A stretch of 64,000 nucleotides of DNA from Zingiber officinale (GCF_018446385.1 NC_055991.1:103151712-103215711), one strand, 5' to 3'; positions 45,187-58,023 are shown, counted from the first letter of the stretch. Notes: generated by a model not told the origin, from the sequence alone. Program-made: numbers and translations.

Positions 45187-46140
45187 CGAAATTTTATTTC
45201 ATGATTTACTCCTTTCCTATTTAGATTTCACAATGTAGAATCCGACATGAAATTTTTATTGATTTCTTTGTCATTTCTTGCTCTCCCTTAACTATCACCT
45301 CCTTGAGGTATCCCATTCCTACTAATCTTTGCCTTTCTTTGCATGACACCTAGCTTTATAAGTAGGGTCATTAGCATAGAACTATTTTTATGGTCTTTCT
45401 TTGAGGCGCTGCAACCGCACAGAGGTCTCTACGACCACGCCTCCACAAGTTCGTGGAGGCTACCACAAGTCGGGGCAGCCCACAGTGCCAGTGACGAGCG
45501 ACAAACAAACTACAGGCGAAATATTATTTCATGATTTATTCCCCTAATATTTAGATTTCACAATGTAGAATCTAATATGAAATTTTTATTGGTTTCCTTG
45601 TCATTTCTTGCTCTCGCATAACTATCACCTCCTTAAAGTATCCCATCCATATTGATCTTTGTTTTCCTTTGCATGACACCTAGCTTTATAAGTAGGGTCA
45701 TTAGTAGAGAACTATTTTTATGGTCTTTCTCTGAGTCGGCACGATCGTGCAGAGGTCACCGCGATCATGCCTCCGCTAGTTCGCGGAGGCCGGCGCGAGT
45801 TGCGGTGGCTCGCAGTGCCAGTGTTGAGTGGACGGTGGCCAGCGGGCCACAAATTTCAGTCATGCCGCCTAGCATGGCACAAAATTACATTTCTTGATTT
45901 ACTCCCCTTCTATTAAGATTTCACAATTTAGAATCTGACATGAAATCTTTATTGATTTCCTAGTCATTTCTTCATTTCTTGAGGTAACTCTTGCTCTCCC
46001 ATAACTATCACCTCCTTGAGGTATCCCATCACCTCTACTGATCTTTGCCTTCCTTTGCATGACACCTAGCTTTATAAGTAGGGTCTTTAGCAGAGAAGTT
46101 TCATTTTTTACATCTACTGTATTTATGGTCTTTGTCTGAG
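45187..46140 (+). repeat. Threefold promoter-like repeat, copy 2
   Basis: Counterpart of 21313-22264, with TATA-like TTTATAAG at about 45355, 45685 and 46071. The third block differs slightly before the exon-like part ('gagaagtttcattttttaca'). The splice-donor-like GTAAGT is kept near 46173. Confidence 0.7.
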
Positions 46141-46273
46141 TACCAAGCTCTCAGAATTCTTGTCTCCACATTGGTAAGTATTAGCATTTCTATTTCTCTT
46201 TGCTTCTAGTTTTTTCCATCTTTCTTGTATTAACCTTGAGCACATCCATGCCACACTCTCGGTCTAGCTAGTT

Positions 46274-46483
46274 GTGCCCACCGTCCTTTGTTCAAGCAAC
46301 ATTTACTTTCGCCAAACTATACTTTTCTACCCAGAGCTTGACCTTACTGAACTCAATTCAGAATCTCTTCAGGCCCATATGCCACACTTAGTCCAAGATG
46401 AATTGACAAGGTTTCATTGGGAGAAGGTTAAATCCTCTACTATCACCAAGTTCAAACTTGGGAAGATTAGGTTGAAAGTATAG
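46274..46483 (+). other. Exon-like stretch, copy 2, with extra upstream sequence
   Basis: Counterpart of 22359-22547. Between 'ccttgagca' and 'acatttactt' copy 2 has about 60 bp (46242-46300) that copy 1 lacks. The open stretch becomes 69 codons. Family unknown. The extra bases may be ancestral and deleted from copy 1, since no target duplication marks them as an insertion. Confidence 0.3.
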
Positions 46484-47346
46484 AACTTTCTTTTGCATTC
46501 TTCCCCAGCAGATAGAGAGCTCTTATCCCTCCAGCTAATTGTGTCATCATCTTACAATAATTCCTTGATACTAGTATCTGAGTTCCTCTTCGCTTTCATC
46601 ATTCAACTATTGAACATTTGGAACTTGACATTTAGTCAATTTTCTCCAACTCTTAGCATCACTTGGTAGTCCACCTAGCTGAAGGGCTACTCTTTAAAAG
46701 AAGCCATTGACAATGATCTGTCGCAGCAGTTATCAAGTCTACCTTGTTTGAGGATGCTCTAATATGTCACCTCATGTTGGGTGGAAGGCTAAGGGCATCC
46801 CAACCTTGATAAAAAGGTAGACATTTTTCTTTACTTGAATTTGCTGTGACTGATACCCACTATCGGTATTTTCGACATATCATCCTGAACATTTTGGGTA
46901 ACAGTTACAAGACGCTAATAAGTTAACTGATATTATCAGTTCATTCATCATGTTGTAGGATTTGGAGGTTCTGTAGTTTTGAATCTCATTCCTAATTTGC
47001 CATATCCGCTTCATTAGTTTACTAATGCAGTTTCCTTTTAACCTACTTCTGTAGATAAGGACAAACTTCATTGGGCACTTTAGGAAGATTCCCCTAAGAA
47101 ATCCCTTGAATATTTTCCCAAGATGCACACTGCTATTGATATTATTGAAACAAGCTCTCCATAGGGACATAGCTACTGCTTCTCTTCCGAAGATCCCCAT
47201 ACCTCAACCCCCTGCAATTGGCCCAATTCCAGCACTTGACCTCATCATTTTCTTTAATTTTTAATTCGCAATGTGATGTTATGATAATCAATTTAGTAAA
47301 GAAATAAACATTTTGCTAGTTTGTGGGATTATTAGCGTGCATTTAC

Positions 47347-48390
47347 CTTTTGTAAAATCTGTATGCGTGCCTTTGAAATATAGCATCTTACAAAATACAT
47401 AGGAAGCGATATTGGATATAGCAGACATACCAAATGCTTGCTCAACTAAAGCCATTTTTCCTTCAGGAGTGGTAACTTGCGTTGCTGCAGAAGCTTCAAC
47501 ACAAATTGATAGCGGGCCGTCAGATGCAGAAATTGATTCGATGCTTTAAAATAGGGATGCAGCTGCAGAGGTGATTTTATCTCTCATCACAATTTTTTCT
47601 TAATTTTATTCTACTATTCCACTCCATTGTGCGACTATCTGCCGCAGATAGCAAGAATTCAAGAATATAGAGCTGTGCATCTCTTATGTGCATTCCTAAA
47701 TCAAATTCAATGATCAAGTTTTGCGCTGCCCCTACACCAACCAATTATGCTCTAAATCTGGAGGCACGTTGTACTATTACCTCCAAATTTTTAGTAATGG
47801 GAGAAAGCTGAGCCTTCACCTTGATGGTAAATATTAGCTCCTGCAATGTAACATTTCTTCAAAACCATGAGGCAACTACATACTTGCAACCAACGCAGTA
47901 AGTGTGCAAGATGCCAAATGATTATTTGGACTCGTTATATTTTTTTATTTTGCATATCGTCTGCTTTTAGTAGAATGACTGGCAAAAAGCCATCTGTCTG
48001 AAGAAATGTGAAATAAGAGACCATCAATTCTGAAGAGAGTATTTTTCAAACAGCTTGAACATTGATGGCAAGCATCTGTGGGAACTTTTTATAACGTTAT
48101 ATTGCTACTTTGGTTGATGGAATCGTCCTATAATATTACATTCTATAAAGAATTTGATTGACAGTTAAATGCTTTTTTGTTGGTCCATTGAGATATCAAT
48201 TTCTTCGAATTTGAGAGTTCCTACAATATTGCTTGTTAATGTTCTGCTGCTTGTAGATTTGATTGATGATAGATTAACACTAATGCTTTCTTATGTGCAT
48301 GAATTGCTCAGCAGTAGATCGCTGAAGCTCATTTGTATCTCTTGAGATCAACTTGATGGAGGTATAAGATGAGGCTGCACCGAATTGCAC
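47347..48390 (-). pseudogene. Unidentified exon relics, copy 2
   Basis: Counterpart of 23411-24454, with the same three minus-strand blocks and the same stops, displaced by 23,936 bases. Essentially no additional differences are visible, so the gene was already dead before the duplication. Confidence 0.45.
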
Positions 48391-50585
48391 CTGACAAAAA
48401 GATTAATCTGTTTTTTTTTTTTTACCATTCTTTGCTGAATAATAGCTCCTTGAAATGCAATCAAGGGAGAAAAATAGATAAAAATCCTTTCCACCCCTTA
48501 GCTTGAGCGGTCAGTTATAAATTGATTATTTATCTTTCTTTGTTTAAATTAAGGATGGATTGTGGAAGACTTTTGGTATGAGCATAATTCTTGATAGATT
48601 TATAGGGCATAAGACAAAAACTTAAAGGTATGAAGCAGAAGTGCACAATTACATGGGTTGCACACAAATAGAAAATAAAATGTATGAACATGAAGCGACA
48701 CGAGCGCAGGCTGGTCTGCATGCAAGGCTGGCAGCACAGCCCTGCAATCTACACATCGAACCTACACATCGAACACAACCCACGCAATGAGCCATACAGA
48801 GATCACATAACAGGGTCATGCAACCCCGTAGAGAATACTAAGAAAATAACAATTTTGATAGAGCAAATACTAAGAAAATAATTACGAATGTGCTAGTTTA
48901 TATATTTAGACAAAGTTAAATTATGTGATACTTATTGATAAGGTGCGTCAAGTGTGTATATATAAATTATTTAACACAAGTGTTGCAAGTGTAATATCTT
49001 AAGTGTTAATAAATAAATCAAGAACGATTGTATACTTGAAAAGTAAAAAAATATTTGCCCAAAAGAGAAAGAACTAGAAGCAAGATTTCTTAGCGATTAA
49101 AGATCTAAAGATTGGGTTTAATGTTGGTTAGATTAAGTACAGATTAAACCTTAGAGTTGACTTAATCAATTAGAACCATTGACTAAATATATTTCTTGTT
49201 CGATTAAAGCTTGAGTTGACTAGTCAATTGATCAAGATAAATAAAAAAGGAATACAACATTTATATTCGCCTCTATTTGTAACTTAATTGATCAATCAGT
49301 CACTTTGAGCAATTGACTAATATTTCTTTGAGTTGGCTCAAAAAACCATTGCACTGTTAGAATAGGATGATTAATTGTCGATACAATTGATAATATAATT
49401 TTTTTATAGGAACAGTCTATTGATGGAGCATTAAGTCAACTAATGGAGTAGTTGAGCAATTGCAACAGAACGATTAGCTGTTACAATGACGGCGATCTGA
49501 AACTTCATGGAAGATCAATTGATTGATGGTTAATATAGTTGACTAATATGACTGGTAAATTGTTGCATGACAAAGAATAGTCAATTGGAAGCTCAACGCT
49601 GAACTAGTGTAGAGAAAATATTTTAAGACTTGGATGAAGTCTTGATCAAAGGACTATATATATGGAGTTAGAAGGCAACGAAATGAACAAATCCAAGTGC
49701 TTATGCGATATTATTTTCTGAAATCTTCACTCTATTCTCTTACTCTACTTGTAATACTTCTCTCGTGCTTATAGTTTCATTTGTAAAAGAAAACTTTATA
49801 AAGGGTTTTTCCACATTTAAAATATAGCTAAGAAAGAAAAAACTAATGAATTTTCATGGAGTGACCTGCTGAAGGGTTATAGACTATAGAGTAGGAAATA
49901 GGGACTACAAAATTATATAAATACTCTTGTTTGCATTTTCTTTATAGTTGTTTTCATGTTTATGTTTTTTGTTTGTATTTTTTTTTTTTTTTTTTTTGCC
50001 GCAGACTAATCCTATTGTAGAAGTTACTATTATTCACCCCTATCATCTGTTTACCCCTATCCTCTTTTTTTATCCTTAGCGTGCACATCATTGACTCCTT
50101 ATAAGGATCCAAAGAATACATTTAGACACTAAAGAAATTAATTTAGGTAAAAGAAACATTTGCATAGAACATTTGTAATATTACTTGTGATACTCTGAAT
50201 TTGTCTTATTCTTATTTTATTGTAAGTAAGGTTTTCTTCAACTTTGGAAGATATTCAAAATGGAAAAAGGATAGAGATATTTTGGAAGTGATTCATCGAC
50301 TAATTATAGGCCTTGGAATAAGCACTAGGAGTAGTTATGGACCACAAGTATTTGCATTACTTGTGTTTCATATTTTATCTTTTTGATATATTTCTACCGT
50401 GTACTTACTTGATTGTAGACATGAGTAAGCGATTCAAACAATCAATTATTCACCAGCTCCACTTTTATACTCTCACCTTTCAATCATATACACTGCAATG
50501 ACAATGACTTCTTAACACATCAACCACTTGATGACATTGCAGTAAGGGAGAGAATACTTGAGAATTTCTCTTTAACGGATAGGAT
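48391..50585. other. Right part of duplication copy 2
   Basis: Counterpart of 24455-26638: CAATTGAC-type repeats at about 49130-49620, the possible LTR end at 49680-50065, then AT-rich DNA. Near 48755-48785 a 'cctacacatcgaa' segment is duplicated relative to copy 1. After 50585 the sequence is unique. Confidence 0.45.
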
Positions 50586-50999
50586 TTGAAAATATTGATT
50601 GTCAGGATGAGTTTTTATGTGTATTTTTTTGATTTACCTAGATGATCGATGGAAAACTTTCATGAAACAAAGTTGATCACCTAAGTTCAACGTTATCTGA
50701 CCCGATTATTTTTTTTTAGTAAGGAAGAGAATACATGAAACCTCAAAGTGTGATAACAAAAAATTCTTCTATGGTAAGCCTAGTGAATTTTATGGCACCA
50801 CATAGTGATAGATAGGTATTAGATTTGATGGAGATCCAAGTTGCAGCCAAGCAAGTTAAGGATGGAAATAAAGCTAACACTACAAAAAAAAAAACAATGA
50901 TTTAAGATATTCAATCTAAAATTGCAACAAATTTCGCTTTGTTCACAACAAAACACTTTTCTTGGCCGAACCCTTGTTGGTCACACACCAACTTTCGGT

Positions 51000-51115
51000 C
51001 AAGGGTTAGGATTTGTCCAGGATTTGGCCGAGATATAAAATCTGGTCAAAACTCATAGTTTGGCCGAGATTCACAATCTGGCCGAGACTCATAGTCTGGC
51101 CGAGACTCATAATTT
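51000..51115. repeat. Short tandem repeat in a copia leader
   Basis: A roughly 20-bp unit of the form 'tggccgagactcatagtc' occurs four to five times with small changes between 51021 and 51110. It lies in the leader of copia element 1, just inside the primer site. Confidence 0.55.
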
Positions 51116-51190
51116 TTGCCAATCATAGAAAACCCTATCATGCAATTTCTATATCATATATAAAAATTATAATAACTTAGCATATCCCTT

Positions 51191-51210
51191 CGCAAGTGGC
51201 TCTGATACCA
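51191..51210 (-). other. Primer-binding site of copia element 1
   Basis: The plus strand reads GCTCTGATACCA at 51199-51210, the reverse complement of TGGTATCAGAGC, the sequence that pairs with initiator tRNA-Met. It directly follows the LTR end TGTTGGG (51212-51218, plus strand). It fixes the element's orientation as minus. Confidence 0.8.
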
Positions 51211-52740
51211 CTGTTGGGATCTAGCGCGCCAAAGACGCGGAAACGCAGCGAAAAAAATACTAGATCCTCTTATCCAGCGGATCCATGCGAAGGGAAGAAA
51301 CATATTTCTTGAAACTAATCTATGCTAAGCTACATGATAAGATTATACCTTTGAAGCGTGCTCACGATCTCCCAACAGCTCGGATCACAGCACGATCAAG
51401 CATTCGCGCCTCTACGGTATCCACACGAACAAGCCTTGCCTTCGTTTGTCTCACAAACTCAACAAGATGGAGAAGAACACAAAAAGGTTGTGCTAGCAAC
51501 CTTAAGGGGTGTGTTCGACCAAGCAAGGGGAAGGAGGAAGAAGAATGCCAAGGGTCTCAAAATGAAAAAACTCTATAAAAAATATCATCCAAATGATATT
51601 TATAACCACCCATGGAATACCAAGAGTCTCCACCCTTTCATATTCCAATCCGATGGCTCAAAATCAACCATTCAATCCAATGGTTGAATTTTGACCATTT
51701 CAACTTCCTTTGTGAACTCAAGTTCACCCAATGAGTCTAACTCATTGATTAATTGAACTCAATCCAACGATTGGATCCATTTGAGTCTAACTCAACAAGT
51801 CCAATTCGGATTTCACTTAATCCAATGATCCATCATATGAACCTCTCTCCATATCAACTTGTTCTTAGTGTGTGACCCTGTAGGCTCTCGTAACGTTGGC
51901 AATGTATCCAAATCAATATTTGTGATACATAAGCAATGAATGACATCTAGAAAGGCATCATTGCTACCCAAGTGACGAGAAAGTCATGATCCAACCTAAC
52001 CTTTCCGTGGCTATTATATTGTATGACTTAGTCCCTCTATCCTTGATATCTAGATTGATTAATGAGGCATAGACCGTGTCATCCTCTTATCAATCTTTGT
52101 GTTTCTTGATCTCCAAGTAGACACACTCAATCAAATAAGCTCAATATCTCATATTGACTCATTTGTGAATGATCATGCTTTCTTATATCCTAATAATCAA
52201 GGGGCCCACAGATATCACTTCCGTCATATGGAAGGGATAGATCCCATCTATATCACTCACATCCCTCCGCATAATTTATTGCATACCCAGTGATCGACTT
52301 TATAGTCCACCCTGTTACGGGTGACGTTTGACGATACCAAAGTATACAACTCCTTATGTAGGGAACCGTAGTGACTTCAGGTCTTAGGACTATTCATACC
52401 AATAGTCACATGAGAATGTTTATGACACTCATACGACGATCTATGAAACATTCTTATGGCGGGTCATTCAATATATATTCTCTAATATATACCCATATGT
52501 CAACCTGATATCTCATATCCATGACTTGTGAGATCAAGTCATCTGTTGACCTATATGCTAGTCTCAACGCATTAATATTATCCTTGTATATTAATGCTCG
52601 ACTAGGAATAGTTAAGAGTAGTGTTCTCTACAATATCTCACTATCAATTCAACCAATTGATTATTATAGATAAGAACCTACTACCCAAGGACATTATTAT
52701 ATTTATTCAATCGGCACTGAACTGCAATAAATATAACAAC

Positions 52741-54500
52741 CATAACCTTTGCCTTTTAATTAATAGTGATATATAATACAAAATGAGCCTTTTACAATCA
52801 TCTCATAATTGCTAATACTAACAAAGTCTAGATCGAACATAAATGTAAAATCCTAGGGCTAATACAACTCCTGCTGTATTAGTTAAACACAATCATGAAC
52901 ACACAATAAAATGCCCTTGACATGTCCAAGGATCCAATCACACACAATAACCATAAGCCATAATAGTTGGAGCCTGCAACCACAGAGTTAGCATATCCTA
53001 CTATTATTCTGCCTAAATTATGTATGACATGTGCATAATTAAACTGAAAACCAAACACACAGAGGCAAACCCTAGCTCTGATACCAATTGTTGGTTGCTC
53101 CTAGGAATATCGTACCGGTTCACCTGTACAAAAATTTTGTACAAGTCTTGAACCTTTCCTAACAACCTATTGTGTTCTTTAGAAATTAAATTTGGAATCG
53201 CAAATGGAACTTAACATTATTGATTCCAAATTTAACTTATCTATTCTTAGAGGTTTAGACTTGGATCGCAAACGATACTTAACATTATAGATCCAAATCC
53301 ACCTATGTTACAAATTTAATTAAATATTTATTTCGAAAATCGGCTCCCAAGTCAAACATGGCGAGGCACTTGGCCTTCTTGGGTATGGGAACATCCACCA
53401 CTGCCTCGACAAAGCCTCTTAACGAAATTCAATATTTAATTTCCTTATAGTAACCCTAGGTTTAACAAAAAAGAACAATCGAATCATAAGATTGAAAAAA
53501 AACAAAAGAACAAAAGAAACACAACTTTAAATCACAAATCCGAAAATCTAGAATCACTAGCCTCTTGTGTTTGGTATTTCAAAATCCATACAAAGAAAAC
53601 TAGTATGATGCGGAATAGAATTACTAGATATACCTTTCTTTGTAAGCAACAATCTCTTGATCTTCTATCATATTCCTCTTCTTATCTCAGACGTTGTGTG
53701 GGCAATGATCTACCGAGATGAGAACCACCAAGCCTCCTTCCTTGCAAGTTTCGGCCACCAACTTTCAAGCTCCAAGGGATACTAGAACAAAGCCCCCTTT
53801 CTCTCCTTCTTCTCCAAGCTAGAACCGACCACTAATATCTCCTCTAGTGTTGATGCCGCCGGCCACCAAGGAAGAAGAGAAAAGGAGAAGAGCAAGCAAC
53901 AAGGGCCGACCACCATCAAGGAAGAGAGGAGAGGAAAATAGAAGATAGTTGTGTCTCATGAAGGCACCCCTACCCTCTCTTTTGTATCCTTGGTCATGAC
54001 AAATAAGGAAATTTAATTATAATTAAAATTTCCTTATCTTCCTTGCCATTGGTTAATAAGGAAAATTTAATTAAAAATTCCTTTTAACCCATGCTATGGC
54101 TGGCCACCAATAAGAGCTCCAAATAATGAAAATTTTAAACATAAAATTAAAACTTCCTTATTTGTTTCCGGAAATTTTTAAAATAAAAATTTCTCCTTTT
54201 TTAATTCCCTTCATGGTTGGTTATAAAAGGAAATTTTATAAATTAATATCTCTCTTTTAAAACATGTGGATGATTACAAAAAGGAAAGTTTTCTCCAAAA
54301 TTAAAATCTTCCTTTTAATTACAAATAAGGAAAGATATCTAATCTTTCTCTTAATCTTTTGTAGAAAGCTATAAAAGGAAAGATTTAAATTTTAAACTCT
54401 CTTTTAAAATCATGACTTCCCCATAAGGAAAGATTTTAAATAAAATCAATTTTATTTTTATATGGCCGGTCACACCAAGCTTGGGCTCCAAACTTGGTGG
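52741..54500 (-). mobile_element. Ty1-copia-type LTR and leader (element 2)
   Basis: On the minus strand an LTR of at least 1.4 kb runs from about 54500 to 53089 and ends CCAACA. It is followed by the primer site TGGTATCAGAGC (53086-53075) and a leader containing 'tccttggacatgtcaaggg' that continues to about 52741, where element 1 starts. The LTR holds repeated 'aaggaaagattt' blocks matching, in inverted orientation, the plus-strand LTR at 59699-61122. Its outer end is cut by the gypsy element. Confidence 0.6.
53071..53086 (-). other. Primer-binding site of copia element 2
   Basis: The plus strand reads CCTAGCTCTGATACCA, the reverse complement of TGGTATCAGAGC plus AGG. It is two bases from the LTR end. 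It pairs with initiator tRNA-Met. Confidence 0.8.
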
Positions 54501-54803
54501 CACACACGGTCGTGCCCAAACTTGGGTCTGGTAAGGCCACACGGCCGGTCATCACCACACGACCATATCATGACCCTTCACAAGTAGGGCCACAGGGCTA
54601 GTTAGGGTCACACGGCCCAGACCCCTCAGCAACTATAGAGTTTCTCTCAGCTCTGCTTCGCTCCAAACCATGGCTTAACAGTCGAAACAAGTTCATACTA
54701 GATTTCTGAATCGAGCGAAGTGTAAATAACAATGTCCTTAAAAGGTATAAAAAAAAGTAATGTCTGTGCTCTAAGTTAGGGTTTCAGTCAGGCAGTCATT
54801 ACA
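54501..54803 (+). mobile_element. 3' end of the gypsy 5' LTR
   Basis: The stretch contains 'ccacacggccggtcat' and 'gggtcacacggccc', motifs seen in chromovirus LTRs. It ends ATTACA immediately before a degenerate primer site at 54807-54818 (TGGTAATAGAGC, close to TGGTATCAGAGC). Only the end of the LTR is present; the rest was lost or displaced at the junction with the copia LTR. Confidence 0.55.
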
Positions 54804-55040
54804 GTTTGGTAATAGAGCGGTTCCATCCTTCCGCCATACACACAGAGCAAGCATTGATCATGCAGCTCCCAAGTAAGAAAGTATCTGCTCACAACTTTTA
54901 TGCATTTTATTTTTGTTATGATTAGTAAGAAATGCTTGTTAAGATTCAACATGCTTATAGACGAAAGTAGTAATTATAACAAGTAGTAACGAGGAGTGGC
55001 TGACGTATGTTTTCACTGGTTTTGACTTATGATATGTAGA

Positions 55041-55865
55041 ATGGCTAGAGGACGACCAGCTAGATAGCCGAGGTTTAATGAACCTCAACCAGGGGAAAAT
55101 GAGTTTGCACCATAGCCCAATCTTTTAGAAGTAGTAGCTCAGCTTCAGAGACAAGTGGCTGAGAAGCAACAGGTTATTGCCGCCCTAACTGCTAACTAGC
55201 AAGCTTTCCCTGTGGTCCCACCGGAAATCAATATGGTAACACCTACTATAGTTGAAGTACCATCCGTTACACCTGTACCCTAGCAAAGGTGGTGAGGCAA
55301 GAAACATACCTCATATAGTGGAAAAAACTGAAACCAGAGAATTTCTCTGGCACCAATGAACCATAGGATGCTCAGACATGGTTCAAAACCTTGGAGAGTA
55401 TAATGGAGCTACTGGACTGGCCGGAGGTAGAAAAGATTAAGTGTGTCTCCTTCTGCTTCACTGGGGATGTAAGAATGTGGTGGGAACAGGTCAAGGTAAA
55501 ACAAAAAGTAGATAAAATGACCTGGTTTGACTTCGAGGTTGAGTTCTTCGAAGAGTTCTTCCATATGCAAGTCACGAACAAACATTACGATGAGTTAACA
55601 AAATTCTGGCAAGGAAGTTTATCAGTAGATAAAGCCGTGAAGAAATTCAATAGGTTGGCTCGCCTTTGTCCCGAGCAGGTCAGCACAAAAAGAGAAAGGG
55701 TAAAACTAATGCTCAAGATGCTGAGGCCAAAGATAGCTCTGAATGTAGCTGGCAAAATTAATAGACCGCAGACTGCAGAAGAGCTGATTAGTTGTGCCCT
55801 AATCACGGAGCATTATCTGAAAAGTATCAAGCAGCAGAAGCCAGTACTGATGGAGAACAAAGGTT
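55041..55865 (+). pseudogene. Ty3-gypsy gag, capsid part
   Basis: The start ATG at 55041 reads MARGRPAR and soon meets TAG stops. After frameshifts, an intact stretch at 55391-55865 has LDWPEVEKIKCVSFCF, WWEQVK, TWFDFEVEFFEEFF and KKFNRLARLCPEQV. This is the retrotransposon gag domain that forms the nucleocapsid particle. Stops at CAG and CGA positions (for example in the first 60 codons) suggest decay by C-to-T change. It continues into the zinc knuckle. Confidence 0.8.
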
Positions 55866-55986
55866 AAGGGAGTTCTGGCACTCAGAAACCCCAGAGTCAT
55901 GGGTCAACCTGGAAAGGGAACTCCAAGAGAAAGCAGTGGAGTAATAAGAAGGGAGGATCCGTAAACAAGCAACCTAAGTATGCCAC

Positions 55987-56226
55987 ATGTTCCACTGTGG
56001 AAAGATGCATCCTGGAATCTGTCGCAAGGGCACAAGTGGCTATTATACATGTGGTCAAGAGGGGCATATGACCAAGAATTGCCCGACCAAGATCAACCTT
56101 CCTCCTGCACAACCTATACAATATGGAGGTAAGCAGGCACAGCTACACCAGATGCAAGTCACATTGGAGGGTCCTCATATTAGCCAAGGTAGACTGGAAG
56201 CTCCACCAAGTTCTACAAATGCTTGA
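55987..56226 (+). pseudogene. Gypsy gag zinc knuckle
   Basis: The frame contains a C-x2-C-x4-H-x4-C knuckle (CGQEGHMTKNCP, preceded by YYT), the nucleic-acid-binding motif at the end of gag. It is partly separated from the capsid part by a frameshift at about 55866, and a TGA at 56224 separates it from the protease. Confidence 0.75.
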
Positions 56227-56289
56227 GTTTTCTCCCTTACCAGAGAGGAGGTAGCAAACGGCTCCACCGTTGTCACAGGTCAGATATGC

Positions 56290-56739
56290 ACTTTTAATCA
56301 ATATGCAACTGTGTTATTTGATACTGGGGCAATCTATTCGTTTGTCTCCATAGTATTTGCTGAAAGAATATGTATACCCCCGGAGGTCCTAAGTGGACAA
56401 TTCTTGATGACACTACCCTCGGGAGAGATAATGACATCTACACACTGGCTGCGAGTTGTGCCAGTCAAAATTACAGATAGAGAACTGTACAGTGATCTGA
56501 TCTTGCTGAACATGTCTAATTATGATGTTATTTTTGGGATGGACTTCCTGAGTAAGTATGGTGCTTCCATCGAGTACCGTAAGCGAAGGGTTCTATTCCA
56601 ACATGAGGCAGAGTCTAAGTTTGAGTTCATCGGAGATTTAAAGAAGAGAACCCATAAATTTTTATCGGCCCTGAAAGCTCAGAAGATGTTAGCCAATAGA
56701 TGTGCTGGGTTTCTAGCTCATGTGGTTAATACCCAGTAA
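56290..56739 (+). pseudogene. Gypsy aspartic protease
   Basis: The frame from 56290 reads VLFDTGAIYSFVS, the D-T-G catalytic box of retropepsins in its usual setting. SNYDVIFGMDFL follows, the conserved second half of the gypsy protease. A TAA at 56737-56739 separates it from the RT, though the frame continues in register. The protease would process gag-pol. Confidence 0.8.
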
Positions 56740-56772
56740 GAAAGAAATCAAGAGCAAGAGGAAGTTAGAGTC

Positions 56773-58023
56773 GTGTGTGACTACCCAAAAGTGTTTCCCG
56801 ATGAGTTGCCAAGTTTAGCGTCGGATAGGGAAATTGAATTTGGGATTAAACTCATCCCTGGTACCCATCCAATCTCAAAAGCACCCTACCGCATGGCTCC
56901 GCCAGAATTGAAAGAACTTCAGGGACAATTACATGAGCTACTCGACAAGAGCTTCATTCACCCTAGTCACTCACCATGGGGAGCTCCGATGTTGTTCGTA
57001 AAGAAGAAGGACAGGTCTATGCGAATGTGTGTGGACTACCGAGCGCTGAACAAAGTAACAATCAAGAACAAGTATCCCTTGCCGAGGATTGATGATCTAT
57101 TTGATCAATTAAAGGGAGCCACAGTATTTTCCAAGATAGACTTGCGGTCCAGATATCATCAAGTGAAAGTGAGGGCAGATGATATACCGAAGACGACATT
57201 CTGAACGAGGTATGGACACTACGAGTTCATAGTCATGCTTTTTGGAGTGACGAACGCTTTGGCTATGTTTATGGATCTGATGAACAGAGTGTTCAAAGCG
57301 TATTTAGATAAGTTTGTAATCATCTTTATAGATGATATTCTTATATACTCCAAAAGTCAGGAAGAACATGCTGAACATCTGAAGACAGTATTACAGATTC
57401 TTCAGCAGAGACAGTTGTACGCGAAGTTCTCCAAGTGCGATTTTTGGCTCGATCACGTGTCCTTCCTAGGTCACATTATTTCCAAGGATGGGGTCATGGT
57501 AGACCCGACAAAAATAGAAGCTGTGAGTAACTGGAATAGACCCAGGAATGTCAGTGAAATCAGAAGTTTCCTTGGATTAACAGGCTATTATAGGAAATTT
57601 GTTGAGAACTTCTCAAGGATTGCCTCTCCATTGACAGCACTTATCAGAAAGAATAGAAAATTTGAATGGATAGAGGATTGTGAGAAGAGTTTCATTGAAC
57701 TAAAAAGGAGACTGACCAGTGCTCTAATCCTGACTCTTCCAGAAAATGGCGAGAGCTTCGATATGTATAGCGATGCTTCTAAATTGGGACTCGGAGCTAT
57801 ACTGATGCAGAATGGCAGAGTCATTGCCTACACCTCGAGACAACTCAAAGATTATGAGAAGAACTATCCCACTCATGACCTCGAGTTAGCAGCAGTAGTC
57901 TTCGCTCTCAGTCTGGAGGCACTACTTATATGGAACTCAGTGCAAGATTTACACAGATCACCAGAGTCTGAAGTATTTCTTCACTCAGAAAAACCTAAAC
58001 ATGAGACAACGGAGATGGCTTAA
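56773..58023 (+). pseudogene. Gypsy reverse transcriptase and start of RNase H
   Basis: RT signatures are in order: [35 protein letters not shown], then a TGA at 57202-57204. These are followed by the catalytic FIDDILIYS (about 57328-57354), [11 protein letters not shown] and [14 protein letters not shown]. RNase H starts at [15 protein letters not shown] frameshift at about 57930 moves the frame. It is the chromovirus type of Ty3-gypsy pol. Inactive because of the stop and frameshift. Confidence 0.85.

Larger units (their letters stand above)
26639..50585. repeat. 24-kb tandem segmental duplication, copy 2
   Basis: This is a direct repeat of 2682-26638, about 10 bp shorter overall. Most of it is almost base-identical to copy 1. 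Differences cluster at 27301-27305 (PPR exon 1), 32240-33180 (viral RT/RNase H), 35390-35580 (dUTPase/hAT left end), 36290-36420, 40260-40760 (TIR element interior), 44830-44870 (A/T runs), 46095-46310 and 48755-48785. The copy 2 entries below record these differences. Confidence 0.95.
50586..52740 (-). mobile_element. Ty1-copia-type LTR and leader (element 1)
   Basis: On the minus strand an LTR runs from about 52740 to 51212 and ends CCCAACA. It is followed after one base by the primer site TGGTATCAGAGC (51210-51199) and a leader going left to the duplication edge. Within the LTR a TATAAATA box (about 51605) is followed by a leader-like region, as in copia LTRs. The left end of the LTR is not certain. 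The leader contains 'ggccgagactcatagtc'-type repeats. No gag or pol is attached: the element is cut at about 50586-50740. Confidence 0.6.

Noticed and set aside
2682..50585. The two 24-kb repeats as LTRs or arms of one giant mobile element
   Set aside because: The units abut directly with no internal region between them, have no TG...CA or inverted ends, and contain a spliced host gene.
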